Part shown: one piece after another, positions 50,125 to 59,102 of the stretch | How the letters are laid out: each line of letters begins with the position of its first letter | How positions within the stretch are numbered: the stretch's first letter is position 1 | NCBI GenBank assembly: GCA_947488625.1 | Contig: CANKZR010000001.1 | Coordinates: forward strand, 2,074,723 to 2,138,722 | DNA: 64,000 bases | Source of the DNA: an uncultured Sphingomonadaceae bacterium | GTDB taxonomy: Bacteria; Pseudomonadota; Alphaproteobacteria; Sphingomonadales; Sphingomonadaceae | Direction of reading: 5' to 3' | Position numbers and translations under genes: made by a program | Notes under the pieces: model-generated | What the model saw: only the letters and a program-made list of their open reading frames with translations | Databases searched by the model: none | What the model was told of the DNA's origin: nothing

Positions 50125-51513
50125 ATGCTCCAGAAATCAAAGCTCGTGTTGCGCGACGGAACCTCGCTCGACGATCTCATCATGCGAGACAGCAATGAGG
50201 TTTCGCTACGCGTCATGACCGACGAAGAGCTGTACAAGCTCGAGATGGAAAAGATCTTCGCCAAGACCTGGCTGTTGCTGGGGCATGAAAGCGAGATTCC
50301 CGAAATCGGCGATTTCATCGTCCGCGACATGGCGGAAGACAATGTCATCGTGGCGCGCGGACCGGACGGAGACGTCCACGTATCGCTCAACGTCTGCCCG
50401 CACCGCGGCATGCGCGTATGCCTTGGTGAAGCCGGCAACAAGCGTGTTCACCAGTGCATCTATCACGGCTGGGCGTTCCGCCCGAACGGCGATTTCATCG
50501 GCGCCCCGGTGGAGCGAGAGAAGATGCATGGCAACGACGTGGACAAGAAGACGCTCGGTCTGAAGAAGGCGAGAGTGCACCTTTACGGCGGCTTGATTTT
50601 CGCCACCTGGGACGTTGATGGCCCGTCTTTCGACGAGTTCCTGGGTGACAGCAAATACTACATGGACCAGCTGTTCTGCCGCACTGACAGCGGGCTGGAG
50701 CTGCTCGGCCCGCCGCAGCGCTTCGTCTTGCCCTGCAACTGGAAGGTTCCGGGCGAACAGTCGGGCTCCGACGGGTTCCACACGCTAACCCTGCACCGCT
50801 CCTTGATGGAGGGCGGAGTTATGGGTGGCACTGCCGAATCGATCTACGATCAGGCACCTGGCATGTATGGCGTCGATATCTCGTGCAAGCAGGGGCACTC
50901 GCTCCGCTGTCTCGAAGCCGAGAAGACTTTCAAGATGTTCGCCGACGTTCCGTTCGAGGGCAAGTCCACCCGCGAGCGGCTGGAATTGCTTACCCCGCCG
51001 GGAATCACAAAGGAAATGATCCCCGAACTGTTCAAGAACCTGAGTGAAGACCAGGTCAATCAGTTAGCCACAATCCCACCGCAGGTTGGTGGCCTGTTCC
51101 CGAACGTGCTGATCGCCTTCATCTTTGCCCCGCGCACGGATGGCGGATCTTCCGGCGCACTGACGCTGCATACCTATATGCCCAAGGGGCCGGATCGCGT
51201 CGAATTCACGAACTATATCTTCGCTGAAAAGGATGCTCCCGAGCAGATGAAGCGGGACATGTTGCAAAACTCGATCTGGAACACCGGCACCTCGGGCGTG
51301 ATCGAGCAGGACGATGCCGATGTCTGGCCCGTCATCATGAAGAACGCACGCGGCGCGGTCAGCAAGGGCGTCACGCTGAAGTACAAGGCTCTGCATGGCC
51401 ATGAGCGACCGGAAGGATGGGTTGGCGAAGGGCTGCTTTATCCCGGTTTTACCAAGGACGATACCCAGTGGAACTGGTGGCTCGCCTATTACGATCTGAT
51501 GGACGCAGTGTGA
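50125..51513 (+). CDS. Ring-hydroxylating dioxygenase alpha subunit (Rieske)
   Basis: 462 residues from ATG 50125 (GGAG 11 bases upstream); a frame start at 50056 would include the upstream inverted repeat. Rieske ligands are Cys91-x-His93 and Cys111-x2-His114; the mononuclear-iron ligands are Asp216 (bridging), His219 and His224 in GSDGFHTLTLH, with a later Asp in EQDDADVW. This is a normal complete alpha subunit, unlike the split pair at 3115-5136. Paired with a beta subunit 17 bp downstream, it should be an alpha3beta3 oxygenase that adds O2 to an aromatic ring or a related substrate. Confidence 0.95.
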   Translation: MLQKSKLVLRDGTSLDDLIMRDSNEVSLRVMTDEELYKLEMEKIFAKTWLLLGHESEIPEIGDFIVRDMAEDNVIVARGPDGDVHVSLNVCPHRGMRVCLGEAGNKRVHQCIYHGWAFRPNGDFIGAPVEREKMHGNDVDKKTLGLKKARVHLYGGLIFATWDVDGPSFDEFLGDSKYYMDQLFCRTDSGLELLGPPQRFVLPCNWKVPGEQSGSDGFHTLTLHRSLMEGGVMGGTAESIYDQAPGMYGVDISCKQGHSLRCLEAEKTFKMFADVPFEGKSTRERLELLTPPGITKEMIPELFKNLSEDQVNQLATIPPQVGGLFPNVLIAFIFAPRTDGGSSGALTLHTYMPKGPDRVEFTNYIFAEKDAPEQMKRDMLQNSIWNTGTSGVIEQDDADVWPVIMKNARGAVSKGVTLKYKALHGHERPEGWVGEGLLYPGFTKDDTQWNWWLAYYDLMDAV

Positions 51514-51529
51514 GCGGGGGAACGACGAC

Positions 51530-52111
51530 ATGACCTGGAAAACAAAATCGACTGCCACCCCCGATGCCACCACGATCCTGCGCGGACTGGTGTCCAAGAA
51601 GCGCGTGCCGCTGGGCTCGGAAATCTACAATCGCATCCTGGAGACGCTTTACGACGAAGCGGCTGCACTGGATGAACGCCGGATCGATGACTGGATCGCG
51701 ATGATCGCGCAGGACATTATCTACCAGGCCCCCATCCGTCTTACCCGCACCGGCCCCAACAGGGACCGGGACGTGATGCGCACGATGTTTCACTTTGACG
51801 AGAATTACGATTCGCTGATGATGCGCAGCGGTCGCCTTCAGAAGAGTGCTTGGGCCGAAGATCCGCCATCGCGGTGTCGCCGGTTCGTGACCAACGTCCG
51901 CATCGGCGAGTGCGAGACTCCCGGTGAGTACGAAGTGGTGAGCTACCTCTTCCTGGAACGCAGTCGCGGCGATAGTCCGGATAACGAGAGAACCACGGCA
52001 GAGCGCCGCGATATCTGGCGCGACGTTGATGGCGAATACAAGCTGGCCCGGCGCGAGATAATCGTCGACCAGTCCGTCCTCGGCATGTCCAATTTTGCGG
52101 TGTTCTTGTAA
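51530..52111 (+). CDS. Ring-hydroxylating dioxygenase beta subunit
   Basis: 193 residues with the NTF2-like beta-subunit pattern: SEIYNRILETLYDEAAALDE, RRIDDWIAMIAQDIIYQAPI, PSRCRRFVTNVRIGECETPG, EYEVVSYLFLERSRG, RRDIWRDVDGEYKLARREI and DQSVLG. Structural role in the alpha3beta3 hexamer. Sits between alpha and the reductase gene. Confidence 0.94.
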   Translation: MTWKTKSTATPDATTILRGLVSKKRVPLGSEIYNRILETLYDEAAALDERRIDDWIAMIAQDIIYQAPIRLTRTGPNRDRDVMRTMFHFDENYDSLMMRSGRLQKSAWAEDPPSRCRRFVTNVRIGECETPGEYEVVSYLFLERSRGDSPDNERTTAERRDIWRDVDGEYKLARREIIVDQSVLGMSNFAVFL

Positions 52112-52116
52112 CTGAC

Positions 52117-53283
52117 ATGAGCGATACCGCTTCACCAACCATCGTGGTCGTCGGCAGCGGACTGGCAGGGTTCGGAGTGCTGCGCGAACTGCGCCGGCTC
52201 TCGCCCGAAGCCCGCCTGGTGCTGGTGACCCTGGAAGACGGGCATTTCTATTCCAAGCCTGCTCTTTCGACTGCGCTTGCCAAGGGAAAGACCAGCGAGA
52301 CGCTGGTAACCACTCCGGCAGAAAAGATGATCGCAAATCTCAAGCTCGATGCGCGCATCGGGCGCGAAGCAGAAGCCATCGATCTTGCCGGAAAGGCACT
52401 TCTGACCACGGGCGGCCCCATTCAGTACGATGCGCTGATCCTGGCAACCGGCGCCGAACCGATCCGCCCACAAATCGGCGGAGATGCAGCGCATCGGGCG
52501 ATCTCGGTCAATCAGCTTGAGCATTACGATCGCTTTCGCAACGAGCTACCCGAGGGCGCGCGCGTCCTGATCATGGGCGCTGGTCTCGTGGGAACGGAAT
52601 TTGCCAATGATCTGATAACGAACGGCTACAAGCCTGTCGTTGTCGATATGCTGGATACGCCGCTGGCCCAGCTTGTGCCGCCTGCTGTAGGCAGTAAAGT
52701 ACGCCAATCGCTTCAGGATAAGGGCGTTGAATGGCATTTCGGTCGCAAGGTCGAGGCTATTGACTATCGCCATACCGAACGTGGTTATGTTGCCACGCTG
52801 GACGATGACACCCGGATCGATGCCGATATCGTCCTTTCGGCCGTGGGTCTTCGTCCGCACGTCAAACTTGCGCAGGAAGCCTGCCTTGAAATCGGCCGCG
52901 GCATCAAGGTGAACGAATACGGCCAGACGAGCGAGCCGGACATCTACGCCATCGGCGATTGTGCGGAATACCCCAACGGCCTTGCAGCCTATGTGACGCC
53001 GATCATGGCGGCCGCGCGCGGAATTGCGCCCAGCGCACTCGGCACGCCGACGGCAATCAGGTTTCCTCCCCTTTCGGTGCAGGTCAAGACGACCGTGTTC
53101 CCGATCAACCTCCTTCCGCCGGCCGCTGCGGCGCAGGGCGAGTGGCGTGAGGTGGAAAGTGACGAACACGGCGACAAGCACCTGTTCGTGGACAACGACA
53201 ACACAGTCCGGGGCTACGTCCTGACACGAGAAAAGTGCGAAGAACGCATGGAGATGGATAAATTGGTAGGGGAAGCAGCATGA
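52117..53283 (+). CDS. FAD-dependent ferredoxin/rubredoxin reductase
   Basis: 388 residues: FAD motif TIVVVGSGLAGFGVLRELRR, LATGAEPIRP, NAD motif RVLIMGAGLVGTEFANDL, VLSAVGLRPHVKLAQEA and DIYAIGDCAEY. The C-terminal part resembles rubredoxin-NAD reductases more than the dioxygenase reductases of the BphA4 type. It should feed electrons from NADH to a ferredoxin for the Rieske dioxygenase. Overlaps the next SDR (ATGA). Confidence 0.93.
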   Translation: MSDTASPTIVVVGSGLAGFGVLRELRRLSPEARLVLVTLEDGHFYSKPALSTALAKGKTSETLVTTPAEKMIANLKLDARIGREAEAIDLAGKALLTTGGPIQYDALILATGAEPIRPQIGGDAAHRAISVNQLEHYDRFRNELPEGARVLIMGAGLVGTEFANDLITNGYKPVVVDMLDTPLAQLVPPAVGSKVRQSLQDKGVEWHFGRKVEAIDYRHTERGYVATLDDDTRIDADIVLSAVGLRPHVKLAQEACLEIGRGIKVNEYGQTSEPDIYAIGDCAEYPNGLAAYVTPIMAAARGIAPSALGTPTAIRFPPLSVQVKTTVFPINLLPPAAAAQGEWREVESDEHGDKHLFVDNDNTVRGYVLTREKCEERMEMDKLVGEAA

Positions 53284-54095
53284 GCGGATTGCTCGAAGGC
53301 AAGGTGGCGATTGTAACCGGCGGGGCGAAGGGCCTGGGCCACGGCATCTCGCGCCGCATGGCAAGCGAAGGCGCATCGCTGCTGATTACCGGCCGAGAAG
53401 GCGCAGCAACCGAACGTGTGGCAAAGGAAATCCGCGAGGAATTCGACACGCAGGCCATCGGCATGTCTGCCGACATGGGTGTAAAGGAAGAAGTGTTGGG
53501 AATGGTCCAGCGCGCTGTCGATGAATTCGGCGGTCTTGATACTCTCGTCAACAACGCTTCGCTGCTCTCTGACGGCGTGTTGCTTGAAAACAAGACTGAC
53601 GAGATGCTCAAGCGCACGATGGAAATCGGCATCTGGGGCAACTGGTGGTCGATGCAGGCGGCCTTCCCGCACATGAAGACACGCGGCGGCGGTTCGATCA
53701 TCAACTTCAGTTCGATCGATGCGCAGACGGGGGCCTGGCTGCACAGCGATTACAATATTAATAAGCTGGGGATCGTCGGGTTGACACGCAGTGCAGCGGT
53801 GGAATGGGGGCGTTTCAATATCCGCGCAAACGCTATCGCTCCCACCGGACTGGGGCAGGTCTTCGCCAAGCTTGTGGATGAAGTTCCCGGATTTCTGGAG
53901 AATGTGGTCGCGACAAATCCGCTCAAGCGTGCGGGCGACCCGGAAAAGGATATCGGGCCCGTGGTGGTGTTCCTGGCATCGGAAATGTCATCCTTCGTGA
54001 CCGGGGAACTGATCAACGTCGATGGTGGGCAGAACCTGCCGGGTTACGTCAGCATTCCGCACAATCTCGAAGAACTCGAAAGGGGCGGCACATGA
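53280..54095 (+). CDS. SDR-family oxidoreductase
   Basis: 271 residues: GKVAIVTGGAKGLGHGISRR, GREGA, LVNNASLLSDG, INFSSIDAQTG, catalytic YNINK, and SSFVTGELINVDGG. Given its place behind the dioxygenase it may be the cis-dihydrodiol dehydrogenase, though it lacks specific marks. The decayed SDR at 59099 begins with similar text (GLGH). Overlaps the TetR gene by four bases. Confidence 0.92.
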   Translation: MSGLLEGKVAIVTGGAKGLGHGISRRMASEGASLLITGREGAATERVAKEIREEFDTQAIGMSADMGVKEEVLGMVQRAVDEFGGLDTLVNNASLLSDGVLLENKTDEMLKRTMEIGIWGNWWSMQAAFPHMKTRGGGSIINFSSIDAQTGAWLHSDYNINKLGIVGLTRSAAVEWGRFNIRANAIAPTGLGQVFAKLVDEVPGFLENVVATNPLKRAGDPEKDIGPVVVFLASEMSSFVTGELINVDGGQNLPGYVSIPHNLEELERGGT

Positions 54096-54715
54096 AGTTC
54101 CAGCCTGGCCTAGAAACCACGAATGACATCTCTGGCGACCTCATCACATCGCCCAGCGTCATCAAAATACTCTCCGGCGCGCTCGACGCGATTGCCGAGA
54201 GGGGGGTCAGGCGCCTTTCGATGAGCGACATCATCGAGGCCAGCGGCGTGTCGCGTGGCACCTTGTATCGCTATTTCTCGAATAAGGACGATGTACTCGC
54301 CGCAGTGGCGGAATTCGTCTGCACGGGTTTCGAGACCGGCATTCGCGAAGCGGCAGAAGGTATCGACGATCCGATCGAGCGCTTCCGCAAGGTGATGCAC
54401 TTCTACGCAAGCTACACCAATGAAAACTCGCCCGACCGCGTATTCGAAGTCGAGCCCCGTTTTCACCTCTCCTTCTTCCGCAGCCGCTTTGATCGCTACA
54501 AGGTGGCGGTCTATTCCGCACTCGAGCCGACCTTTGCCCATATTGAGGACAAGCTGGGAAAGCGTATCAACGCAGGGGCTGTCGTCGAAACACTTGTTCG
54601 TCTCCAGTTGAGCACCTTGCTGGTGCCGGCTGATGAAAACTGGTCTGCGCTATGGAACGATAGCGCGGACAACCTGGAAGAGTGGGTGCTTGAGATTGCC
54701 CACCAACACGCCTGA
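54092..54715 (+). CDS. TetR/AcrR family transcriptional regulator
   Basis: 207 residues with the N-terminal HTH: ILSGALDAIAERGVRRLSMS, DIIEASGVSRGTLYRYFSNK. It is the fifth gene of the dioxygenase operon (alpha, beta, reductase, SDR, TetR), so it is probably self-repressing. The inverted repeat at 50051-50079 is the best candidate operator. A monooxygenase gene starts 21 bp downstream. Confidence 0.93.
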   Translation: MKFQPGLETTNDISGDLITSPSVIKILSGALDAIAERGVRRLSMSDIIEASGVSRGTLYRYFSNKDDVLAAVAEFVCTGFETGIREAAEGIDDPIERFRKVMHFYASYTNENSPDRVFEVEPRFHLSFFRSRFDRYKVAVYSALEPTFAHIEDKLGKRINAGAVVETLVRLQLSTLLVPADENWSALWNDSADNLEEWVLEIAHQHA

Positions 54716-54736
54716 ATTATAAAAAGGATGCATGAA

Positions 54737-55960
54737 ATGGCTACTCTGGCAGAAGCACCTGTAGAAACAAAGACTGGGTGGGCAGACAAAAAGGTCGCCG
54801 ACAAGCTCGTGGACCGCGCCAAGGAACTGCGCGAATTTCTGTCCGAGCAGGCCCCAGAAGGCGAGAAGCGCCGCAGTCCCACAAAGGCTGTCGACGCGAT
54901 GCTCAAGGACGAGGGATTTCTTCAGTTGCTCGTCCCTCAACGCCTCGGTGGCTATGGGCTTTCTCCTACCGATTTCTGCCGCGTGCAGATGGAAATCGCC
55001 AAAGGCGATCCGGCCATCAGCTGGGTGATGCAGATCATCAACGGCACAAGCTGGGTCACTAGCCTTGCGCCCGACAGCGTGCAGGAAACCGTTTTCGCCA
55101 ATGGACCTGAACCTGTCTGTGGGGCCTACAACCCGCCCGGCAAGGCGAGGCAGGTCGAAGGTGGCTGGATCATCAATGGAGCCTGGCCGTACATGTCGGG
55201 CTCTCGTCAGGCGACCTGGACTCAGCAGGGCGTTGTCCTGGAAGATTACGACGGTCCCGTCGTTCCGGGCATCAGCATGTGCTACATCCCCATGAGCGAG
55301 TTCGAGATCAAGGATACCTGGTTCGTCAGCGGGATGCAGGGCACCGGCTCCGATACCGCAATTGCCAAGGACGTGTTCATCCCAGAGGGTCAGATGGTGC
55401 TGATGGACAAGCGCGCTGGCCAGATCGACCCCACGAAGAAGCATTTCGGTGCCCCGTCGGATCTGATCCCGGCGGTACCGATGGTGCGTACCACCGGCCT
55501 CGCCCAGCTTATCGGCGCGGTCGAGGCCATGCTGGAGATCGTTACTGCAGAGTCCGGCAAGCCGGTTCTTACCACCACCATCGGTCCGCGCACCGGTTCG
55601 GGTGCCTACATGCGCGATCTAGGTGAGGCTGCGGCGCTGATCGAAACCGCAAAGACGATCCTGTTTGGCCTGACGGCAAAGCTTGACCGCGTTGGCCTTG
55701 GCGAGGAATTTACGATCGAGGAAAAGACCCGGCATCGTGCCGCAGGAGCGCAGATGGTGCAAAACATTCACGCCGCCAGCGAATCGCTGATGTTTCAGGC
55801 TGGTTCTTCGGGCTTTTCGCTTGAAAAGCCGATCAACCGCTATTGGCGCGATGTTTCCATGGCGTTGCGGCACATTCAGAACATTCCCACGATCGGCTAC
55901 GAGATCCAGGGTCGGGCGCTCGCCGGTGGCGATCCGATCGCACCTCCGGGCTCTTATTAA
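54737..55960 (+). CDS. Flavin-dependent monooxygenase of the acyl-CoA dehydrogenase fold (HsaA-like, group D)
   Basis: 407 residues from ATG 54737 (AAGGA upstream; ATG 54728 also possible). QLLVPQRLGGYGLSPTDFCR, VQMEIAKGDPAISWVMQIIN, WPYMSGSRQATW, WFVSGMQGTGSDTAIAKDVF and the C-terminal FQAGSSGFSLEKPINRYWRD (Ser/Gly in place of ACAD GGxG) are as in HsaA, HpaB-type and related two-component monooxygenases. These hydroxylate phenols using reduced flavin from a separate reductase. Hydroxylation ortho to a phenol would make the catechol for extradiol cleavage. Confidence 0.85.
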   Translation: MATLAEAPVETKTGWADKKVADKLVDRAKELREFLSEQAPEGEKRRSPTKAVDAMLKDEGFLQLLVPQRLGGYGLSPTDFCRVQMEIAKGDPAISWVMQIINGTSWVTSLAPDSVQETVFANGPEPVCGAYNPPGKARQVEGGWIINGAWPYMSGSRQATWTQQGVVLEDYDGPVVPGISMCYIPMSEFEIKDTWFVSGMQGTGSDTAIAKDVFIPEGQMVLMDKRAGQIDPTKKHFGAPSDLIPAVPMVRTTGLAQLIGAVEAMLEIVTAESGKPVLTTTIGPRTGSGAYMRDLGEAAALIETAKTILFGLTAKLDRVGLGEEFTIEEKTRHRAAGAQMVQNIHAASESLMFQAGSSGFSLEKPINRYWRDVSMALRHIQNIPTIGYEIQGRALAGGDPIAPPGSY

Positions 55961-55966
55961 GAGCGC

Positions 55967-56773
55967 TTAGTCACCGTTGATCAGGCGCGCGCGGAAGAAA
56001 CCCAGTATTTCGTCGCGCGCCTGAACAGTGGGCTGACCGGCTTCGTCGATCAGGTGCAGCGTCACCACGCTATGCGGGGTCTTTAGCGGCGCATCCGGAT
56101 TGGCCGCACTGTCTGGCAGGACTGTTCCGACAAACCTGTCCCCCAACGCATTTTCATAGGCCGCGAACTTGGCGGCGGGGCAGAATGTATCGCCTTCGAA
56201 GCGATAGGCCCTCACCGTCAGGTCATCATCCTCCAGCCGCTGTTTCACACGGACCAGTTCGTCAGGGTCGATGGCGAGTCCGGCTGCATCATTCATAGGC
56301 AAAGATGGCTGCGACAGCACCGGCGCGATCACCGACTTTTCCAGCATCATGTTCAGCGCGAAATTGCCGGTAAAACACATGCCGATCGCGCCCACGCCAT
56401 GGCCACCACATTCCGAATGCGCCTGCGCGGCCAGAGCGCGCAACCACCGCGTTACAGGGCTTGAAGCGTTCGCGGAAAAGGCGCGGAACTCCCGGCTGAT
56501 GCAGGTGCGCGCCAGTGTTACCATCGTGCCGGGAACACCGGGCATCACCCCGTCACGGCCGAACAGGGAAGGCATGTAGACCGTGAATCCGGCATCGCGC
56601 ACCCAACGGGCAAACCGCGCGACATAAGGACTGATGCCCGGCATTTCCGACATGACGATCACGGCCGGCCCCTCCCCCGCAACGTAAACGCGCCTGGTCT
56701 TGCCCAGCAGGGTAATCTCGCGGCGTTCGAAATCGGTCAGCGGGTCGCGTTTTTCGGGGTCGAACGAGGGCAT
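55967..56773 (-). CDS. Dienelactone hydrolase family protein
   Basis: 268 residues from ATG 56773 (AAGGAAA upstream). The nucleophile is a cysteine: GAIGMCFTGNFAL with Cys133, as in dienelactone hydrolases; AVIVMSEMPGISPYVARFAR is the first strand/oxyanion region; a His lies in TPHSVVTLHLID. Likely hydrolyses a lactone or enol-lactone intermediate. In a minus-strand operon after HxlR and nitroreductase. Confidence 0.9.
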   Translation of the reverse strand: MPSFDPEKRDPLTDFERREITLLGKTRRVYVAGEGPAVIVMSEMPGISPYVARFARWVRDAGFTVYMPSLFGRDGVMPGVPGTMVTLARTCISREFRAFSANASSPVTRWLRALAAQAHSECGGHGVGAIGMCFTGNFALNMMLEKSVIAPVLSQPSLPMNDAAGLAIDPDELVRVKQRLEDDDLTVRAYRFEGDTFCPAAKFAAYENALGDRFVGTVLPDSAANPDAPLKTPHSVVTLHLIDEAGQPTVQARDEILGFFRARLINGD

Positions 56774-56789
56774 GTCGTTTCCTTTGCGG

Positions 56790-57368
56790 TCAGGCAATCA
56801 GGCAGGCATCTTCAAACGACAGCCGCGGATTACGGGGGAAGAGGCTTGTCGGATCGCCATAGCCCATGGTGCACAGAAAGTTTGCTACCCAACGCCCATC
56901 GGGAAAGAAGGTGCGGTTGATTGCCTCGGCGTCGAACCCTGACATTGGACCGCAATCGAGACCCAGACCCCGTGCCGCGATGATCATATAGGCGCCTTGC
57001 AAGGGCACATTGCGCGCCAGCAGGTCGGCTATTACATCCCGCTTGCCTGCGAAGATCGAAGCGAAATCGCGCGACGGGAAGAGCTTGTGCATCTCCTCGT
57101 AAAAGCGCGTGTCGGCAGCGACGATGGCGGTGACCGGAGCCGAACGGACCTTGGCTACATTGCCTTCGCTAACGCAGCCCAGCAACCGGTCCTTCGCATT
57201 ATCAGTGGTTACGAAGACAAAGCGTGCGGGGCAGGAATTCGCTGCCGTGGGTCCCCATCTCAGCTGATCGTACAGGGCCCTCAGCGTGTCTTCATGCACC
57301 GGCTTGTCGGTATAACCATTGTAGGTCCGGGCTTCGGAAAACACCGATGCCAGCTTTGTCTCGCTCAT
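56790..57368 (-). CDS. Nitroreductase family protein (RutE/HadB-like)
   Basis: 192 residues from ATG 57368, overlapping the HxlR stop (ATGA). VFSEARTYNGYTDKPVHEDT, RWGPTAANSCPARFVFV, APVTAIVAADTRFYEEMHKL and GLDCGPMSGFDAEAINRTFF are typical of the RutE (malonic semialdehyde reductase) branch, FMN-dependent. It is a free-standing member of the same superfamily as the C-terminal domain of FbiB, but its branch does not suggest an F420 role. Confidence 0.9.
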   Translation of the reverse strand: MSETKLASVFSEARTYNGYTDKPVHEDTLRALYDQLRWGPTAANSCPARFVFVTTDNAKDRLLGCVSEGNVAKVRSAPVTAIVAADTRFYEEMHKLFPSRDFASIFAGKRDVIADLLARNVPLQGAYMIIAARGLGLDCGPMSGFDAEAINRTFFPDGRWVANFLCTMGYGDPTSLFPRNPRLSFEDACLIA

Positions 57369-57724
57369 GTTTGCTCTCTCGTATTGCTGCCGTAGAGCTC
57401 CCACCATGCCATCAGAGACTTGATTGTCGGCTCCAGCTCTCGGGTCGCGTTGGTCATGGTATATTCAACCCGAGGAGGCACCTCGGCAAAAACCTTACGG
57501 GTGATGAGGCCGTCGGCTTCCAGCTCGCGCAACTGCTTGGTGAGTACGTGCTGAGAAACGCCGTTGATCGTCTTGAGAAGTTCACCGAAACGGTGCGTGC
57601 GGTGGTAAAGAAGCCAGAGAATTTCCAGCTTCCATTTGCCCGAAATCATGGTGAGCGCTCGGCGAAGCGCTTCATATTCTTCCGGGCTGACGTCCAGCTC
57701 CTCTGGTTCGACAACCTTAGTCAT
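57365..57724 (-). CDS. HxlR-family transcriptional regulator
   Basis: 119 residues with the winged helix of the HxlR family: LRRALTMISGKWKLEILWLL, RTHRFGELLKTINGVSQHVL, TKQLRELEADGLITRKVF, PPRVEYTMTNATRELEPTIK. Heads the operon with the nitroreductase and dienelactone hydrolase genes, and is divergent from the P450. HxlR proteins often respond to reactive electrophiles or quinones. Confidence 0.94.
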   Translation of the reverse strand: MTKVVEPEELDVSPEEYEALRRALTMISGKWKLEILWLLYHRTHRFGELLKTINGVSQHVLTKQLRELEADGLITRKVFAEVPPRVEYTMTNATRELEPTIKSLMAWWELYGSNTREQT

Positions 57725-57857
57725 AAAAAGATGACTTACCCCTGTAAACTGATCCTACTTGTTGGAATTTGGTTTAGGCAATAGACTGGAAATTGCAAAC
57801 AACAAACAGGCCGGCGCGTATCGCATGGCCGGGTCGATGCGCAAAAAACCGGCGCAT

Positions 57858-59102
57858 ATGAAGAGGAAGCCAAAAGTGCAGACCGATCTACCCCAACCGA
57901 CAATTCCCGACCATGTGCCCGAGGAACTGGTGAAAGATTTTCCCTACATTTTCGGCATGACCACCAAGGAAGAGCCGCACCTCGAGTGGGCGCCGCAAAT
58001 CCACGCACAAGGTCAGGATATTTTCTACGCGCCTCACGCGTACCCGGGATGCACACCTGCATGGGTGGTGCGCCGGATGGACCATCTGCGCGAAATCTAT
58101 TTCGACACCGATACCTTTTCGAGCAAGGATTTCTCACCCTATGCGAAACTTATCGGCGAAAACTGGACCAATACGCCTGCCGAGGTCGATCCCCCCAACC
58201 ACGCCAAATATCGCAAGATGGCGAACCCGTTGTTCACGCCGAAGGCGGTGTCATCGCTCGACGACAAGATACGCAAATATGCGGTCGATTATGTCGAGGC
58301 CTTCCGCCATCGCGGCGAATGTGAATTCATGGGCGAATTCGCATTCGAATTCCCGATCAAGGTGTTCCTCGAACTGATGGACTTTCCGCTCGAACACACG
58401 CGCAAGTTCCTCGAGTGGGAGTACGATCTGCTGCACGTTTCCGACATGGGCAAGATGGCAGAGGCAACCCGCAATGTAGTGGGCTTCCTGCGCGAGCAGA
58501 TCGAAGATCGGCGCAAGGCACCGCGCGACGACATGATCAGCTACGCGCTGAAGGTGGATGTCGATGGCGCGAAGCTGAATGACGACGAACTGGTCGGCTT
58601 CTCGTTCAACCTGTTTATTGGCGGACTCGATACCGTTTCTACCAACATGGGCCTACAATTCACCCACCTGGCTCGCAATCCTGAAGACCAGGAATTCCTG
58701 CGCAACAACCCCGATGAAATTCCCCATGGAATAGACGAGCTGATGCGCGCCTATGCCGCTGTGACGACGTTTCGCACGTGCCGGAAGGAAACCGAATTCC
58801 ACGGCGTGAAGATGATGCCTGGCGACAAGGTGATGATGAGCACCACGCTGGCAGGGCGCGATCCGGTGGAGTTCGAAAACCCCGGCAAGGTGGATTTCAG
58901 CCGCCGTCCCCGCCATGTATCTTTCGGCTACGGGCCGCACACTTGCATTGGCATGCACCTGGCAAAGCGCGAGATGCGCATCGCCCTCGAAGAATTCCTC
59001 GGCAGGATCCCGCAATTCAGCATCAAGTCTGGCCACCAGCTGGAATACCATTTGGGCATGATTCAGCCGGTGACGCTACCGCTGGTGTGGGTTCCCCAAT
59101 GA
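57858..59102 (+). CDS. Cytochrome P450
   Basis: 414 residues from ATG 57858. Heme loop FGYGPHTCIGMHLAKRE with Cys363, I-helix GGLDTVSTNM, ExxR as ELMR. Soluble bacterial class with no membrane anchor. Starts are uncertain: ATGs at 57825, 57837 and 57759 and a GTG at 57876 (best ribosome site, AGAGGAAG) are all in frame. It requires a ferredoxin and reductase; none is adjacent, so the ferredoxins at 872 or 49801 and the reductase at 52117 are candidates. Its stop overlaps the start of a decayed SDR. Confidence 0.93.
   Translation: MKRKPKVQTDLPQPTIPDHVPEELVKDFPYIFGMTTKEEPHLEWAPQIHAQGQDIFYAPHAYPGCTPAWVVRRMDHLREIYFDTDTFSSKDFSPYAKLIGENWTNTPAEVDPPNHAKYRKMANPLFTPKAVSSLDDKIRKYAVDYVEAFRHRGECEFMGEFAFEFPIKVFLELMDFPLEHTRKFLEWEYDLLHVSDMGKMAEATRNVVGFLREQIEDRRKAPRDDMISYALKVDVDGAKLNDDELVGFSFNLFIGGLDTVSTNMGLQFTHLARNPEDQEFLRNNPDEIPHGIDELMRAYAAVTTFRTCRKETEFHGVKMMPGDKVMMSTTLAGRDPVEFENPGKVDFSRRPRHVSFGYGPHTCIGMHLAKREMRIALEEFLGRIPQFSIKSGHQLEYHLGMIQPVTLPLVWVPQ

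Noticed and set aside
56790..57368. Nitroreductase as the missing FbiB reductase domain
   Set aside because: Its motifs are those of the RutE/HadB branch, it is 41 kb from the F420 operon and is coupled to an HxlR regulator instead.
57725..57857. CCTACTTGTTGGAATT considered as a tenth shared dyad
   Set aside because: The right arm lacks the AGG end and the match drops to about 8 of 12, within chance.
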